From the NCBI GenBank assembly GCA_963693085.1, contig OY856413.1:540568879-540632878 (forward strand): DNA of 64,000 nucleotides, written 5' to 3'. The position numbers and the translations under genes are program-made. How positions within the stretch are numbered: the first letter of the stretch is position 1; the number at the start of each line of letters is the position of its first letter. Shown here piece after piece: positions 34,554 to 45,453 of the stretch. The notes beneath the pieces were generated by a model. That model was not told the origin of the DNA. It saw only the letters and a list, made by a program, of their open reading frames with translations, and did no database searches. This stretch comes from Alisma plantago-aquatica (taxonomy: Eukaryota > Streptophyta > Magnoliopsida > Alismatales > Alismataceae).

Positions 34554-37500
34554 TGTTACAACCCACATCTAGGTTAGTAAGAGAATACCTCAATTAGCAT
34601 GAAGTACCTTGATTAGTACAAAGTATCTTGTTAAACATCATGGTTAATCAAGATAAGCTAAGATGTGAATCAATAGTTGAGATTGAATCATCTAAGGTAA
34701 TTAATGATAATCACAGTCTGAATCGTTAAGTTAAATAAGTGCCCAAGAAGTGATTAGTAATTTGATTAGTTGAGACAAGTTAATTAGCATCATTTCATGC
34801 CTTGAGTTTGTAGTGGATTATGTGCTTGAAGTTTTGCAAAAAGAATCATTTGATTTGGACCTACGAGGCGAAAGTTGTGACATTTTCAGTTTCTAGGGTC
34901 GAAGTTGTAATTTTTCCAAGTTTTTGCTTTATAATCTTTTTCCTTTTTCCGTTTCCCTTATCTCCTTTCTTCCCCAAAGGGAAACGATGCCCGATCAACA
35001 GAGCACCGCTTGAAAGCGGCGCTCAGCTGCTAACTCGATCGGCCAGCCAAGGAGGAAAAGGGGCGACGCGACCTAGGGCTTGAGAGAGAGAGAGAGAGAG
35101 AGAGCTCTGACCAGCAACCCTTGCTCCTCCTTCCTTCCTCCATCTTCCTCCTCCTCTACCCCGCATCTATGGCGTCCCAACCTGCAGCTTGATCTGCTGC
35201 GCGGCGCCCCAACCTACAGCGTGCAGCCAACAACTAAGGGAAGATGAGGGGCGGCTCCGCAGCACCCTCAAACCTCCACGACACTGCCTCCGTCCTCCCC
35301 TTCATCCTAGCCCTAACCGTGACGCCAAGCAGCAAGGGGTAGCCCCCCATCCAGTCCGAGTAGCAGCAGCTGCTGCCATGTCTTTGTGCCACCTAGGGCG
35401 CGAGGAGCAGCAATTCGAAGCCCTTGAGCTCGGCTAAGAGTCTAGAGCTCGAATTAATAGCCAATAGCTACAGCTAGTAGCTGGTCCAGCTCCCCATTCA
35501 ACCTGCACGTGTGAGGAATGTATTGTTCGATTGCAACTGGTCCTGATCCAGGCCATTCTAAGGTTGAAGACAATCCAACAAACACTGGAACCAGGACTCT
35601 GGACGCATTTCCAGACAAATCCAGACATCTCGAATCGTTGTGAGTAGGATTTCATTTATTTATCATTAATAAACTCAGGCGTTTGAATATTTTCTGTTTT
35701 GTGCGCGAATCACGCTGATAACAGGCGTTATCAGGCGTCGGACAGCGTTTGGCGTCGCCCGACCTTTTTTTTAGTTCATAAAATGCTTCTAGACACTGTT
35801 ATATGATTAAATTTAGCATTTGAACAGTATGGATTGAATCAGTAGATTTATATGGTTCATTGGAACCTAAATTTCTCATTTGAATGTTGAAATTAGAAAT
35901 TTATGTCTGAAAATGGTATGATTTGGGGTATGAACCCAGACAATGAAGATTTCTGATAAATTATCAGATGTACAATTTCAAAGTTGATATGAATAAATAA
36001 AATATGCATGAAAACCCTAGTTGCATATATCTTTTGACATTAATATGTGTAAATTGATATTTACATGAAATGGCACATTTCTCTGAAGTATTACCAGAAA
36101 TTCTCAAGTATTGTTATTAAATTGTATTGTGATATGTAATTAACTCTTAATTGAGTTAAGTGATGCACAAACCAGAATTTGGGTTAATGTGCACGTTTTT
36201 CGAGAATTTTAGAGAATCGATAATTGTTGAGTATGATTCTCATATGTGAAGTAAATTTCTTTAATTTGTGCAATAAGATGTTCAATGGCGTAAATTCGCT
36301 ATGTATGTGCCAAAATGAAATAAGTTGGGTTATTTATGTATTTCTAAATTGTCTGAATGCATGGTATGAGAATTTCTCAGAAATTACAATGATTTGAAAT
36401 ATATTGCTCTGTCGGTTTAGAATGACAGTGTATTGTGATCTGATATGAAATCAGTAAATGTGAATTTCCTGTTTAAATGTTTATATGTTAATCAGTTAAT
36501 AGACTTAGGTGCCCTAACACCGTAGAACCCCTTCGAGAGATCTGCTTCTTAGGGGTGAAACTCGTGTTGCAACATTAACCGTGCGGAGTCATGGTGGCAC
36601 GAGGACAGAGAGGCAGTGTTCAACAATAATCTGTGCGGAGTCACGGTGGCACTGGAGAAAATAGGGGTTATTGCAACAAGATCCATGCGGAGTCATGGAG
36701 GTAACCCCGTGAGACTCTCCGCCTGTGTGCTCAGGTTAGAGGAGGAGTCTAGAGCACTCGGAGTAGTGCATTGAGGCCGGAAAGCGTGTAGGCCGGAGAG
36801 CCTGTGGTCCTGTGGCAGAGCAGGGGTGGCGTCAGACTTAGCATTTCCCGGGTGTGTCGCTAAGTCTTGTACGGTGGGATCGTAGTTCACTACGGATCTT
36901 TATATGTAGAGTACATTGCATATGATTAGGGCATAATAATGATATAATTATGTAATCATATAGGATCACAGTAAAATTAATATGTTAAGAGATTTGAATT
37001 TCTATACCAATTCTCTATATCAATTTATTTGTTTAAAATATATGATGTTGCTTTGAAATAAGATTGTTATCTGTAAATCTGCTATGTCATTAGGACTGCC
37101 CTGTTTAGTACTGCACTTATCTTTTATTTCAATTTTATATATCTGATGAGTTGTTTAGTGATAACTAAATGAAATGCTATTCACTGAGAGAGTGGGCTCA
37201 TCCCTCTACTCAAATATTTTCAGGTCAACATCAGCAACAGGAATCGGAAGGATCTTTTCATCCTAACGCTTAGTCTGTAGAAGGTATATGTAGTTAGTTT
37301 AGATAGAGGTCTCTTAGTCCTTTCCCCTCGATCCTTGGGACATGGTGTCGGTGAGAGAGAGTATGTCTGGCGAATGTGTAAAAGATGTAAATTAACTGTT
37401 ATGTTTACTTTCTGTTAAACAATGTTACATGTTGTAAACTCTGTTTATGTTCTCTAGCCAGTTTAATTGAAATGCTTCCGCAATAGTTTATTATGTTTTA

Positions 37501-37634
37501 GTTTACAGCAATAATTCGGATATCATTACGAGGTTTTAAAAAAAGAAAAATTCTCAGTGATTTGTTTATGTGATAATCCCTCCGTCGCGCCCTAATCTTG
37601 TGATTAGTGGTTAGTGTGAGATCGGGGTGTGACA
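34554..37634 (+). repeat. 3' LTR of the Tekay-like element
   Basis: 3,081 bp, collinear with the 5' LTR. It has a shorter (GA)n tract and a 16-base insertion at about 36781-36796 that duplicates the local GGCCGG sequence. Confidence 0.95.
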
Positions 37635-37639
37635 GAATG

Positions 37640-37915
37640 TGAACGATTTTTTCTAATCAATACATGAATGTTTGTACATGTGTCTGAATTTGAAAAAGAT
37701 GAAATGAATGGAACTGAATGTGTATGTAAATAACTTTGCATGTTTCTACATGTATCTGATTAATACATGTGCCTAAATGTGAATAAATATTTAGGTTTGT
37801 GGCTGATATCAATGGATGTTGTAAACCTATAGTTCAGAATTGAACTACAGGTTCTGCATCCTACTGACCAGTCATACACCAGGCCTGCAAACTGATATGA
37901 AAAAATGCGCAAATA
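37640..37915 (+). other. CACTA-2 3' region with the module shared with CACTA-1
   Basis: AT-rich with TGTGAA motifs, then at 37797-37897 the GTTCAGAATTGAACTACAGG inverted-repeat module that matches CACTA-1 3987-4098. Confidence 0.7.
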
Positions 37916-38330
37916 GGCGTCGGTTGTTTATAAACAACCAACACCAAAATAATACGGTGTCAGTTTTTAGCAAAAAACAGACGTCTTTATCCAGTCCTGG
38001 TGTCAGTTATCGGTAATAACGGATGCCTCTTACTATGGTCATGTTTGGCCAACACACAGTGATATGGCGTCAGTTATTTCCATAAAACTAACAAATTTAT
38101 TGATGGCGGGAAGGGTAATGGCGTCGATTCTTTTAATAAACTACGTCTGTAACCACTCTATTGTATCAATTTTCTTAAATAACCGACACCTATAGTCCCT
38201 TTGCTGGTGCGTTTTCAGTGGCGGGAAGCGTTTTGGCGTCGGTTAGGGAACGACGCCGAAGGGGTCCACCTTTAGCGGCACCCACTTGGGTGTCGCTTGG
38301 AAAATGACACTAAAGGCTTTAATTAACTGT
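37916..38330. repeat. CACTA-2 3' subterminal inverted-repeat array
   Basis: Decayed GGCGTCGGTT/AACCGACGCC units at 37916-38265, then TTTAGCGGC/GTCGCTAAA pairs near the terminus. Confidence 0.75.
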
Positions 38331-38359
38331 CGCTAAAGTCACGTTCTATAGTAGTGAGC

Positions 38360-39663
38360 ACAAGAAAGCACAAGTTATTTATAGTGGTTCCAACCTCCAA
38401 ACTAGGAGATGTACATCCACTACCCAGAGAGGTCATCCACTAGGATTTCAAAATGTATCTCATTCCTTATGTTCCATTATAGGAGTTACAACATAATACC
38501 TCCCTTTTATAGGTCAAGGGTACCTAGCATTCCCTTTGAGGATAAGGGAACCAATAACCTTACAAAGGGCTCCCTATCCATGACAAAGAGTCTTCTACTT
38601 AATGACTTACCTACTCTTGCAATGAGTCTTCCTCCTTCTCCATGGACTTACCCACTTGCAATAAGTCTTCCATATTCAAGGACTAATCCACTCTTGAATT
38701 GGATCTTTAGCCTTTGACTTCACCTTTACAAAGAAGAAGCTTTCACGAAGGGATTCCTTCCCTTCTTCTTATCCTCTCTTGGCCAAGATAGAATATTCAT
38801 CTTCATGGTAGAAATAGAGATTAGGAGATGGAGGAAGTGAGAGACTCACAAGATATATATGTAGGACTAGCACTCCTACAATTCTCCTACTCATTCTAAT
38901 GGATGTAAGAAGTGATTAAGCTTATGAGAGTGGATGGAGGCTCGTGGAGGCAAATCTCTTTTAGTTATAATATAAGGACCTTCATAGTGCTTGGCTAACC
39001 ATGGGATGAAGCCCATGGTTTACTATTTATAGTTGAGATTGCATACTAGACAATAGAAACACTTACGATCATATTCTATCCATTTTTATTGTTCTAATAA
39101 ATATATTTACGAGTTTTACAACACTCCAATGGCTAGAAACACTTTTTTGTACTTTTTTGTACAATGTTGTCATCTGAGTTGTCTTTTGGGAACTTGACTA
39201 ATGAAACTGTATAACAATTCAAACTACAGGTGTCAGTCGAGTTTCCACTAGGACAAACTTAGTTGACCCTAGGCATTTTCCAAAAGTCAGACAGGTTATC
39301 AACTAAAGTTGTTATCAGCACAAACTCGGACGACATACCAACGTGTAATTACTTTTGACAAATTTCGAAAAGACACCTAAACATTTGAAATAAGTGGTCT
39401 TGAATTTTTTAAAGCTTAGTTACAAGTCAGACAATCATTATAAGTGATTTACATCAAAGATCTATGGAGGAAACTATCTAATATTCAATCTTGTTCTTTA
39501 TGATTGTATTACTTGATTTCTCCAAGTTAGGATGTTCAGGTTTAGACATTTGGATTGTGTCTATCCAACTGAAATCACTCAAGTAGAAGCATTAGAAAAA
39601 ATGAGTGGAATGGTTAGTCATCTTCAAAATAAGGGTTTAGTCAATTTAAACCTTGATTCTACA
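38360..39663 (-). repeat. 3' LTR of the Sirevirus-like element, second part
   Basis: It continues the LTR cut at 18472. It aligns through to 43976, including TTATAGTGGTTCCAACC and TGGATCTTTAGCC-like blocks. Total LTR length is about 1,460 bp. It ends ..GATTCTACA. The two LTRs are visibly much more diverged than the Tekay pair. Confidence 0.85.
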
Positions 39664-39912
39664 TTCTCCCCCTTTTTAAATATGACAAACTATTCCATAA
39701 ATGTATTTAATGTATTTAAGCAAAGTCATACCTTTGGAGAGATATAGGAGTTACTATAGAATTGAGTTCATATGCTCCCCCTCAATTAATGCTAATGGAG
39801 TTCACATACTCCCCCTAAATTGATATTATTTCTCCTGCATGGTTAGCTTTAATAACATTTATAGAAACTATGTCTTCCCCCTTTACATAAGACATGTCTT
39901 CTCCCCCTTTGT
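39664..39912 (-). promoter_or_regulatory. Multiple polypurine tracts of the Sirevirus-like element
   Basis: On the minus strand five GGGGGA-type tracts lie at 39664-39678 (abutting the LTR), 39774-39784, 39808-39818, 39873-39884 and 39898-39910. Repeated polypurine tracts next to the 3' LTR are characteristic of Sireviruses. Confidence 0.7.
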
Positions 39913-41037
39913 CATTTCAAAAAGTGAGGGGGATGAAGATCTAACACACAACTTTTTAGAAAAAGGACTGTAGAAGAGTAAAAGACTAGAGGCTTGTCCA
40001 AGAAAAGTATATAAATCAAATCAAGACATGCATTAGAATAACCTAAAGAAATGATGTAGATATTTTTTCCTCCAATGTTAGATTTCGATGAAAATATAGT
40101 GTTTCTCGAGGGGAAACAACCTTCTGAGCAAGATTCATAATATGAGACATGATTCTTTTTAGGTGAATTCCTTCATCTTAAGGGTTGAAAATGCATATTT
40201 TAGTTTTCTCCAGCACTTTATGTTATATACCAATTGATGTGTTACATACCAATTGATGAACCGGATTAGAACTACATGTAGATGGAGTACTAGCATATGA
40301 TATCACAAGTTAGAGCTACTAGTAGGATCTATATAATAGAAAAATATGCATAAGTAAAAGAACAAGTTATGGGTAGATGTAGAGAAATATACAAACAAAG
40401 AGATATGCAATTTCAGAAGCATGAAAGGATATTACTCACTAGCAAATATGCATCATTACCAAAAGATGATTACCACTGAGAAACTCAAGGTTTCATTAAG
40501 TATATACACCAAGATAGATGTACCAAGTTATATCACAACAGAAGCAAATTAGATCTAACCAAGAGAACCAAAGATATCATCATCAAAACACACATAACAA
40601 CTCAAGACAAGTAATTGTAAGATATGGATAAACCAGTTTAGAACAATTAGAAAGATAGATTTATATGCAAGATAGACAATTTAAATCATGGTAGATAGAT
40701 AATATATATCATGGTAATATGAACATATAAAGGTACCAATGGAGTGTCATACAATAAGGCTATTGGTTGAGAAAGTCTATTTGAGAGGGAAATTGTCATC
40801 CAAAAAATCATTTGTATTTCTGTGCATAGTGTTGTTGGTCAATCTTTTGGGTTGAACTTCTCAGCCCACAACAGCTATTGGCAAAACCCATTGATACTTG
40901 TCAGTTGAGTTTCTATAGGACAAACTCATATGACAACAACTATTGTCAGAAAGCACATATATTTCAAAAAAACATATCTAGAGCCATGATAAAAACATAA
41001 ACCATATACAAACATGTATAAGTAAGTTTGTAAAGCA
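39913..41037 (-). other. Non-coding internal part of the Sirevirus-like element
   Basis: AT-rich, with no recognisable pol. The integrase and reverse-transcriptase region expected here is missing. Confidence 0.5.
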
Positions 41038-42497
41038 CTATGAAAGCATTAGGGATATTTTTTGAGCAAGAAAGTGACAAGAATCACAATATACCAAATT
41101 TGACTGAAATACCATATGTAAACTGCATGCAAACTTGAAAAAAAAAGCTATATTTGGATATGAGAAAGATATACCACTACCACTATTCTTACCATTTCTT
41201 TTCCACTTGATTTCAACCCATATGCATATCACCTTTCTTCTTTTATGTAGATTGATAACCCAATTCGTAAACCAATAGCTCATGCCAATCCATTTGCATG
41301 TAACCTACAAGAAGAAAGATGAAATGGTCCCCAATCATATTTTTGGGTCCGGAGGGGATAGATTAACAACCCAAGTCCTATTGGTTGTTGGTGCTTTCCT
41401 AAAAGGACAATATATCCAATAATCATGAATTTCATTGCAATAGTTGCAAGTGACCTTATCCTTGGAACTAAAGGATTCTCCATGAAAGAGTGGAGGTCCT
41501 TTATCTTTTTTGTCCCTTTTCCTACTGTCATACCCTATACCATGTCTACCAATTTGTTAAGTAATATGGTGAGGATATCTTTAAGATTATTTTCACCACA
41601 TATAAATTTTTGCAAAGAGGATCTCAAAATATGATTATCATGCATAATAGAAAAAATTGTAGAGGAAATTCCAACAATATATTCTCTAGCACTCATAAGA
41701 TCATCCTCTAAGAAAAGATCTTTAGTCATTAAAGAATCCTTTTTAAAATTAGAGTATCAAATTCTCTCTCTATTAGAAATACTAGTATGAGGATAAATAG
41801 AATTTTCACTACTACACAAGGAAGCAAGTTCATTTTCAAGACAAGTTATCTTAGAAAGATAAACTTCATTTTGACATTCTATTCCTTGCAAAGTGAGATC
41901 TAGATCCTCTTTGGCACATTTATGAGAATCAACATGCTCTACATTTGAACTAGGCATAAAAGGTTGAGATTCTGAAAACTTAATCTTATCAAACAAGCTA
42001 GCATTTTAAACATTAAGAGTATCTACTTGAATAAGGTAAGTATTGTTTTATATCTCATCACCATTGAGTTTCAATCAAGCTGTAAATTAAGGCTCTTAAG
42101 ATTTTCAATATCATCTTTTTCTTAATGCAAGGAATCAATAATTTTAGCAAGATTTTTCTTTTACTCTTAGTGGACTTGAGAGAGGCACATGTGGCATGAA
42201 TGATTTCAATCAAAGATTCTTTTGATAAAGAAATTAGGTATACATTGTTTAAGTCTTCAACTGAACTTGCCACGAGGGCATAATGGCATCTGCCATCTTC
42301 AGATCCACTTGATCTTCCACTAGTGCTTTCATTTGTGTTGATGGATCATTTTTGATCTTTTTCTCTCTTGTCCTTCTTCTTCATCTTCTTTTCTTCCCTA
42401 CTCTTTCTCTCTTTGAAGGAGTGTCTTCTCTCTTAAAAGTTTCCCATCTTCTTCTACTTGTGGAATTATTGCTTGGAGAAGACCCTTTTTGACACCA
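41038..42497 (-). pseudogene. Copia gag remnant with damaged zinc knuckle
   Basis: Minus-strand fragments run from near the PBS (42486-42497, TGGTGTCAAAAA) to 41038. A Lys/Arg/Glu-rich stretch is encoded at 42300-42450, then fragments at 42273-42058 and 41996-41757. A degenerate CCHC-like motif (CNYCNEIHDYWIYC) is at about 41449-41405. Several stops and frameshifts break it. It is the only coding remnant left in this element. Confidence 0.6.
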
Positions 42498-42499
42498 AT

Positions 42500-43976
42500 T
42501 GTTAGATCAATGATGGGCTCTAGAGGGTGGGTGGTGGATAAAGCTAAGACCACTTAAAAAAAATTCATTAGACCTTCAAGATATTTCTAAGATAATATTT
42601 CAAGTATGAACATTGAGTGCAACAAAACATACACAACAAGAGAGAGAGATTGAACAAGCACAAGATAAGACAAGTTATTTATAATGGTTCCAACCTTCAA
42701 ACTTGGATATGTACATCCACTACCTAGAGAGGTCATCCTCTATGATTTTCAACCAGTCTCATTCCTTATATTCCATTATAAGAGTTACAACATAAGGCCT
42801 CCCTTTTATAGGTCAAGGGTGCCTAGCAATCCCTTTCAGAACAAGGGAGCCAATAACCTTAAAAAGGGCTTACCTATCCATGACCAACAGTCTTTTACCT
42901 TACCAAGGACTTACATACTCTTACAATGAGTCTTTTGCCTTTTCTAAGGACTTATCTACTCTTGCAATGAGTCTTCTACCTTCAAGGATTTTACTCTTGA
43001 CTTGGATCTTCTGCCCTTGACTTCACCTTCAACAAGGAGAAGTTTTCACCAAGGGATACCTTCCCTTCTTCTTATCCTCTCTTAGCAAAGAGAGATAATC
43101 TTCATCTTCATGGTAGAAATAGAGACTGAGAGGTGGAGAAAGTGAGAGACTCACAAGTTACACATGCAGGACTAGCTCTCCTAGAAATCTCCTACTCATT
43201 CTAATGGATGTAGAAAGTGATCAAGATTATGAGAGTGGGTGGAGGCTCTTTTTCGGTAAATATCTCTCAATGATAATATAGGGGCCTTCATAGTGCTTGG
43301 ATAACAATGAGATGAAGCCCAAGGAGTCCTACTTATTGTTGAGATTTCCTACTAGCCAGTATAGACATATAGGATTGAACCCTAGCTATTTTGGGTGTTC
43401 CAACAGATGTATTTTTGAGTATTGCAACACTCCAATGACTAGAAACACTTTTCTACACTTTTTCATACATTTTTTTGGCTGAAATATCTATTGGGAAACT
43501 TCACTGATGGCAAGTATGACAAGTCAAAGTGAAGGTGTGGAGGTGTCGGTCGATTTGCAACCAAGAAAAACTTGGTCGACCCTAGGCATTTGCCAAAAAC
43601 CAAATAGGCTATCGGGTGAGTTGTTACCGGGACAAACTTAGCCAATGGGCCAACCCATAACCACTTTTAACAAATGTGCAAAAAATTCTTAAACATTTGA
43701 ATCAAGTGCTATACAATTTTTCTAAGCTTAATAACAATTCATATAGTTATTATAAGTGATTTACATCAGAGATCTATGGTGGAAAGTATCTATTCTTCAA
43801 TCTTGATCTTTATGCATGTATGACTTATTTATCCAAGTTAGGATGCACAAGTTTAGGTATTTGTAGTGTGTCTATCCATTCTGAAATCACTAATGTAGAA
43901 GCATTAGACACAAATGAGTGGAATGGTTAATCATCATTAAAACAAGAGTATAGTCCATTTAGAACTTGAGTAAACA
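42500..43976 (-). repeat. 5' LTR of the Sirevirus-like element
   Basis: 1,477 bp from TGTTAGATCAATGAT to ..GTAAACA, followed by the ATATT target duplication. Its last 558 bases take part in the tandem duplication described next. Confidence 0.85.
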
Positions 43977-44724
43977 ATATTGACCCGTATGTGCGACAGA
44001 TATATCATATCACTGATCAAATGAATATTTGTAAACGCCATCCTATCATTATGTTGCCCTTATAGGATATCAAAGCGTATTGCAACACTCTAATAACTAG
44101 AAACAGTTTTATGCACTTTTATGTACATTATTTTCGGCTGAAATATCTGTTGGGAAACTTGACCGATGGCAAGTATGACAAGTCAAAGTGAAGGTGTGGA
44201 GGTATTAGTCGAAATGCAACCAAGAAAAACTTGGCCGACCCTAGGCATTTGCCAAAAGCCAAATAGGTTGTCGAGTGAGTTGTTATCAGGACAAACTCAG
44301 CCAATGGGCCAACCTGTAACCACTTTTAACAAATGTGCAAAAAAAATCTTAAATATTTGAATCAAGAGCTCTTTAATATTTCTAAGCCTAATAACAAGTC
44401 ATATAATTATTATAAGTGATTTACATCAAAGATCTATGGTAGAAACTATCTATTATTCAACCTTAATCTTTATGCATGTATGACTTATTTATCCAAGTTT
44501 AGGCATTTGTAGTGTGTCTATCCATTCTAAAATCACTAATGTAGAAGCATTAGATACAAATGAGTTGAATGGTTAATCATCATTAAAATAAGAGTTTAGT
44601 CAATTTAGACCTTGAGTCAACAATATTGACCCTTCTATGTGATACATATATCACATCATTGATCAATTGAATATTTTTAAACGCCATCATATCATTATGT
44701 TTCTCTTAGAGGATATCAAAGAAG
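43419..44724. repeat. 658-bp tandem duplication across the LTR border
   Basis: Copy 1 (43419-44076) and copy 2 (44077-about 44724) align end to end. Each contains the last part of the LTR, the ATATT junction (43977 and 44623) and about 100 bp of old Copia flank. The duplication therefore arose after the Sirevirus insertion. Divergence between the copies indicates it is not recent. Confidence 0.85.
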
Positions 44725-44739
44725 CACTAGTGTTTCCGA

Positions 44740-45442
44740 TGACAAACAAATTTTAATCTTTTCCTACTGTTGTGGAGGTCAACAAGTCAACTTGGTTGCT
44801 AGTAAATTGTTGTGATGCCACAGAGTCAATGATCCAATTATTATGATGAAAATATATCATGTTGATTAGGATGATGAAGGGGTACACTATGTTCTTCATT
44901 AAAATATTCCTTATTGGAGAAATAGAATCTTGGAACCTTGTGTCTTTCTATGCCTGTATTTGGGAGAAATATGACATGGATTTCCACATACATAACATGA
45001 AATATTTTTTTTTATACTTATTATATTTACTATTAGTGTTAGTTCTTTTTATTTTTCTATTCTTCTTACTATTTTAAATCATTTAGAATAATTACTATTT
45101 TTCTTAGTTTCATTATCATCAATGTTTGTGTACTTAATATCCGACTTAGTTGATTCTAGATTAGGCGGTAGGTCAGAAAACCATTTTCAATCATGGAGGG
45201 GTGGATCTCTTTGCTTCATACAATTAATAAGGGCCATATTATCAATAAAGTTTGCAACATAAGAGAATTCTTTAAGATAAATCATATCTCGGTGTAGAAT
45301 AGTTATACTCTATAATTTAAATTTATCTACTACTTTATAGATAAAGAGAGACGACATGTTTGTGTTTTTTTTGTTCAGATAGTTTTTCTATTTTCTTTAG
45401 CAAATTATCTATTTGCTTGTTGAACCAACTTTCCTAGTTGCT
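44740..45442 (-). pseudogene. Old Copia element, gag and protease half
   Basis: On the minus strand, CGNPCHISPKYRHRK near 44995-44950 resembles a gag zinc knuckle, and WIIDSVASQQFTSN at about 44840-44795 resembles the Copia protease active site (usually DSGA). These lie upstream of the GAG-pre-integrase fragment at 17957-18157 once the Sirevirus is removed. The LINE at 45454 interrupts the same element further upstream in its gag. Confidence 0.6.
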
Positions 45443-45453
45443 ATGGATTTTTT

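Larger units (their letters stand above)
27781..37634 (+). mobile_element. Tekay-like Ty3/gypsy element, non-autonomous and decayed
   Basis: 9,854 bp, flanked by GAATG on both sides. The LTRs are 27781-30851 (3,071 bp) and 34554-37634 (3,081 bp), starting TGTTACAACCC and ending GTGTGACA. The PBS is 30855-30866 (TGGTATCAGAGC, initiator-Met) and the polypurine tract 34541-34553 (AAGGGAGGGAGAT). Internal DNA is only 3.7 kb: a gag start, about 2 kb of non-coding sequence, then the RNase H end, integrase and C-terminal region with stops. In the first 300 bases the two LTRs differ at about ten positions, mostly transitions, so it is the youngest insertion in the nest but not recent. Confidence 0.95.
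18473..38356 (+). mobile_element. CACTA-2, full-length but dead CACTA (En/Spm) element
   Basis: The ends are CACTCCTACAGAAAT on the left and, in reverse complement, CACTACTATAGAACG on the right. The flanking trinucleotides AGC (18470-18472) and AGC (38357-38359) form the target duplication. The span is 19,884 bp, of which 9,854 bp is a nested Tekay element plus a 5-bp duplication, so CACTA-2 itself is about 10.0 kb. Order on the plus strand: subterminal array, GC-rich leader, hairpin units, TNP2 transposase pseudogene, a small ACTTTACAATGTGA repeat block, the Transposase_24/Ulp1-like gene, the Tekay insertion, the shared 3' module and the right subterminal array. Both genes carry stops. It interrupts a Sirevirus LTR. 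Confidence 0.93.
18317..43976 (-). mobile_element. Sirevirus-like Ty1/Copia element, split by CACTA-2
   Basis: The LTRs start TGTTGGATCAATGAT (18317) and TGTTAGATCAATGAT (42500) and end ..ACA at 39663 and 43976. The flanks are ATATT at 18312-18316 and ATATT at 43977-43981, a perfect 5-bp duplication. Without CACTA-2 the element is about 5.8 kb. It reads on the minus strand: PBS beside the right LTR, gag traces at 41.0-42.5 kb, and five GGGGGAG-type polypurine tracts before the left LTR. Multiple tracts of this kind are a hallmark of Sireviruses. I see no protease, integrase or reverse transcriptase, so it is a deletion derivative. Confidence 0.85.
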
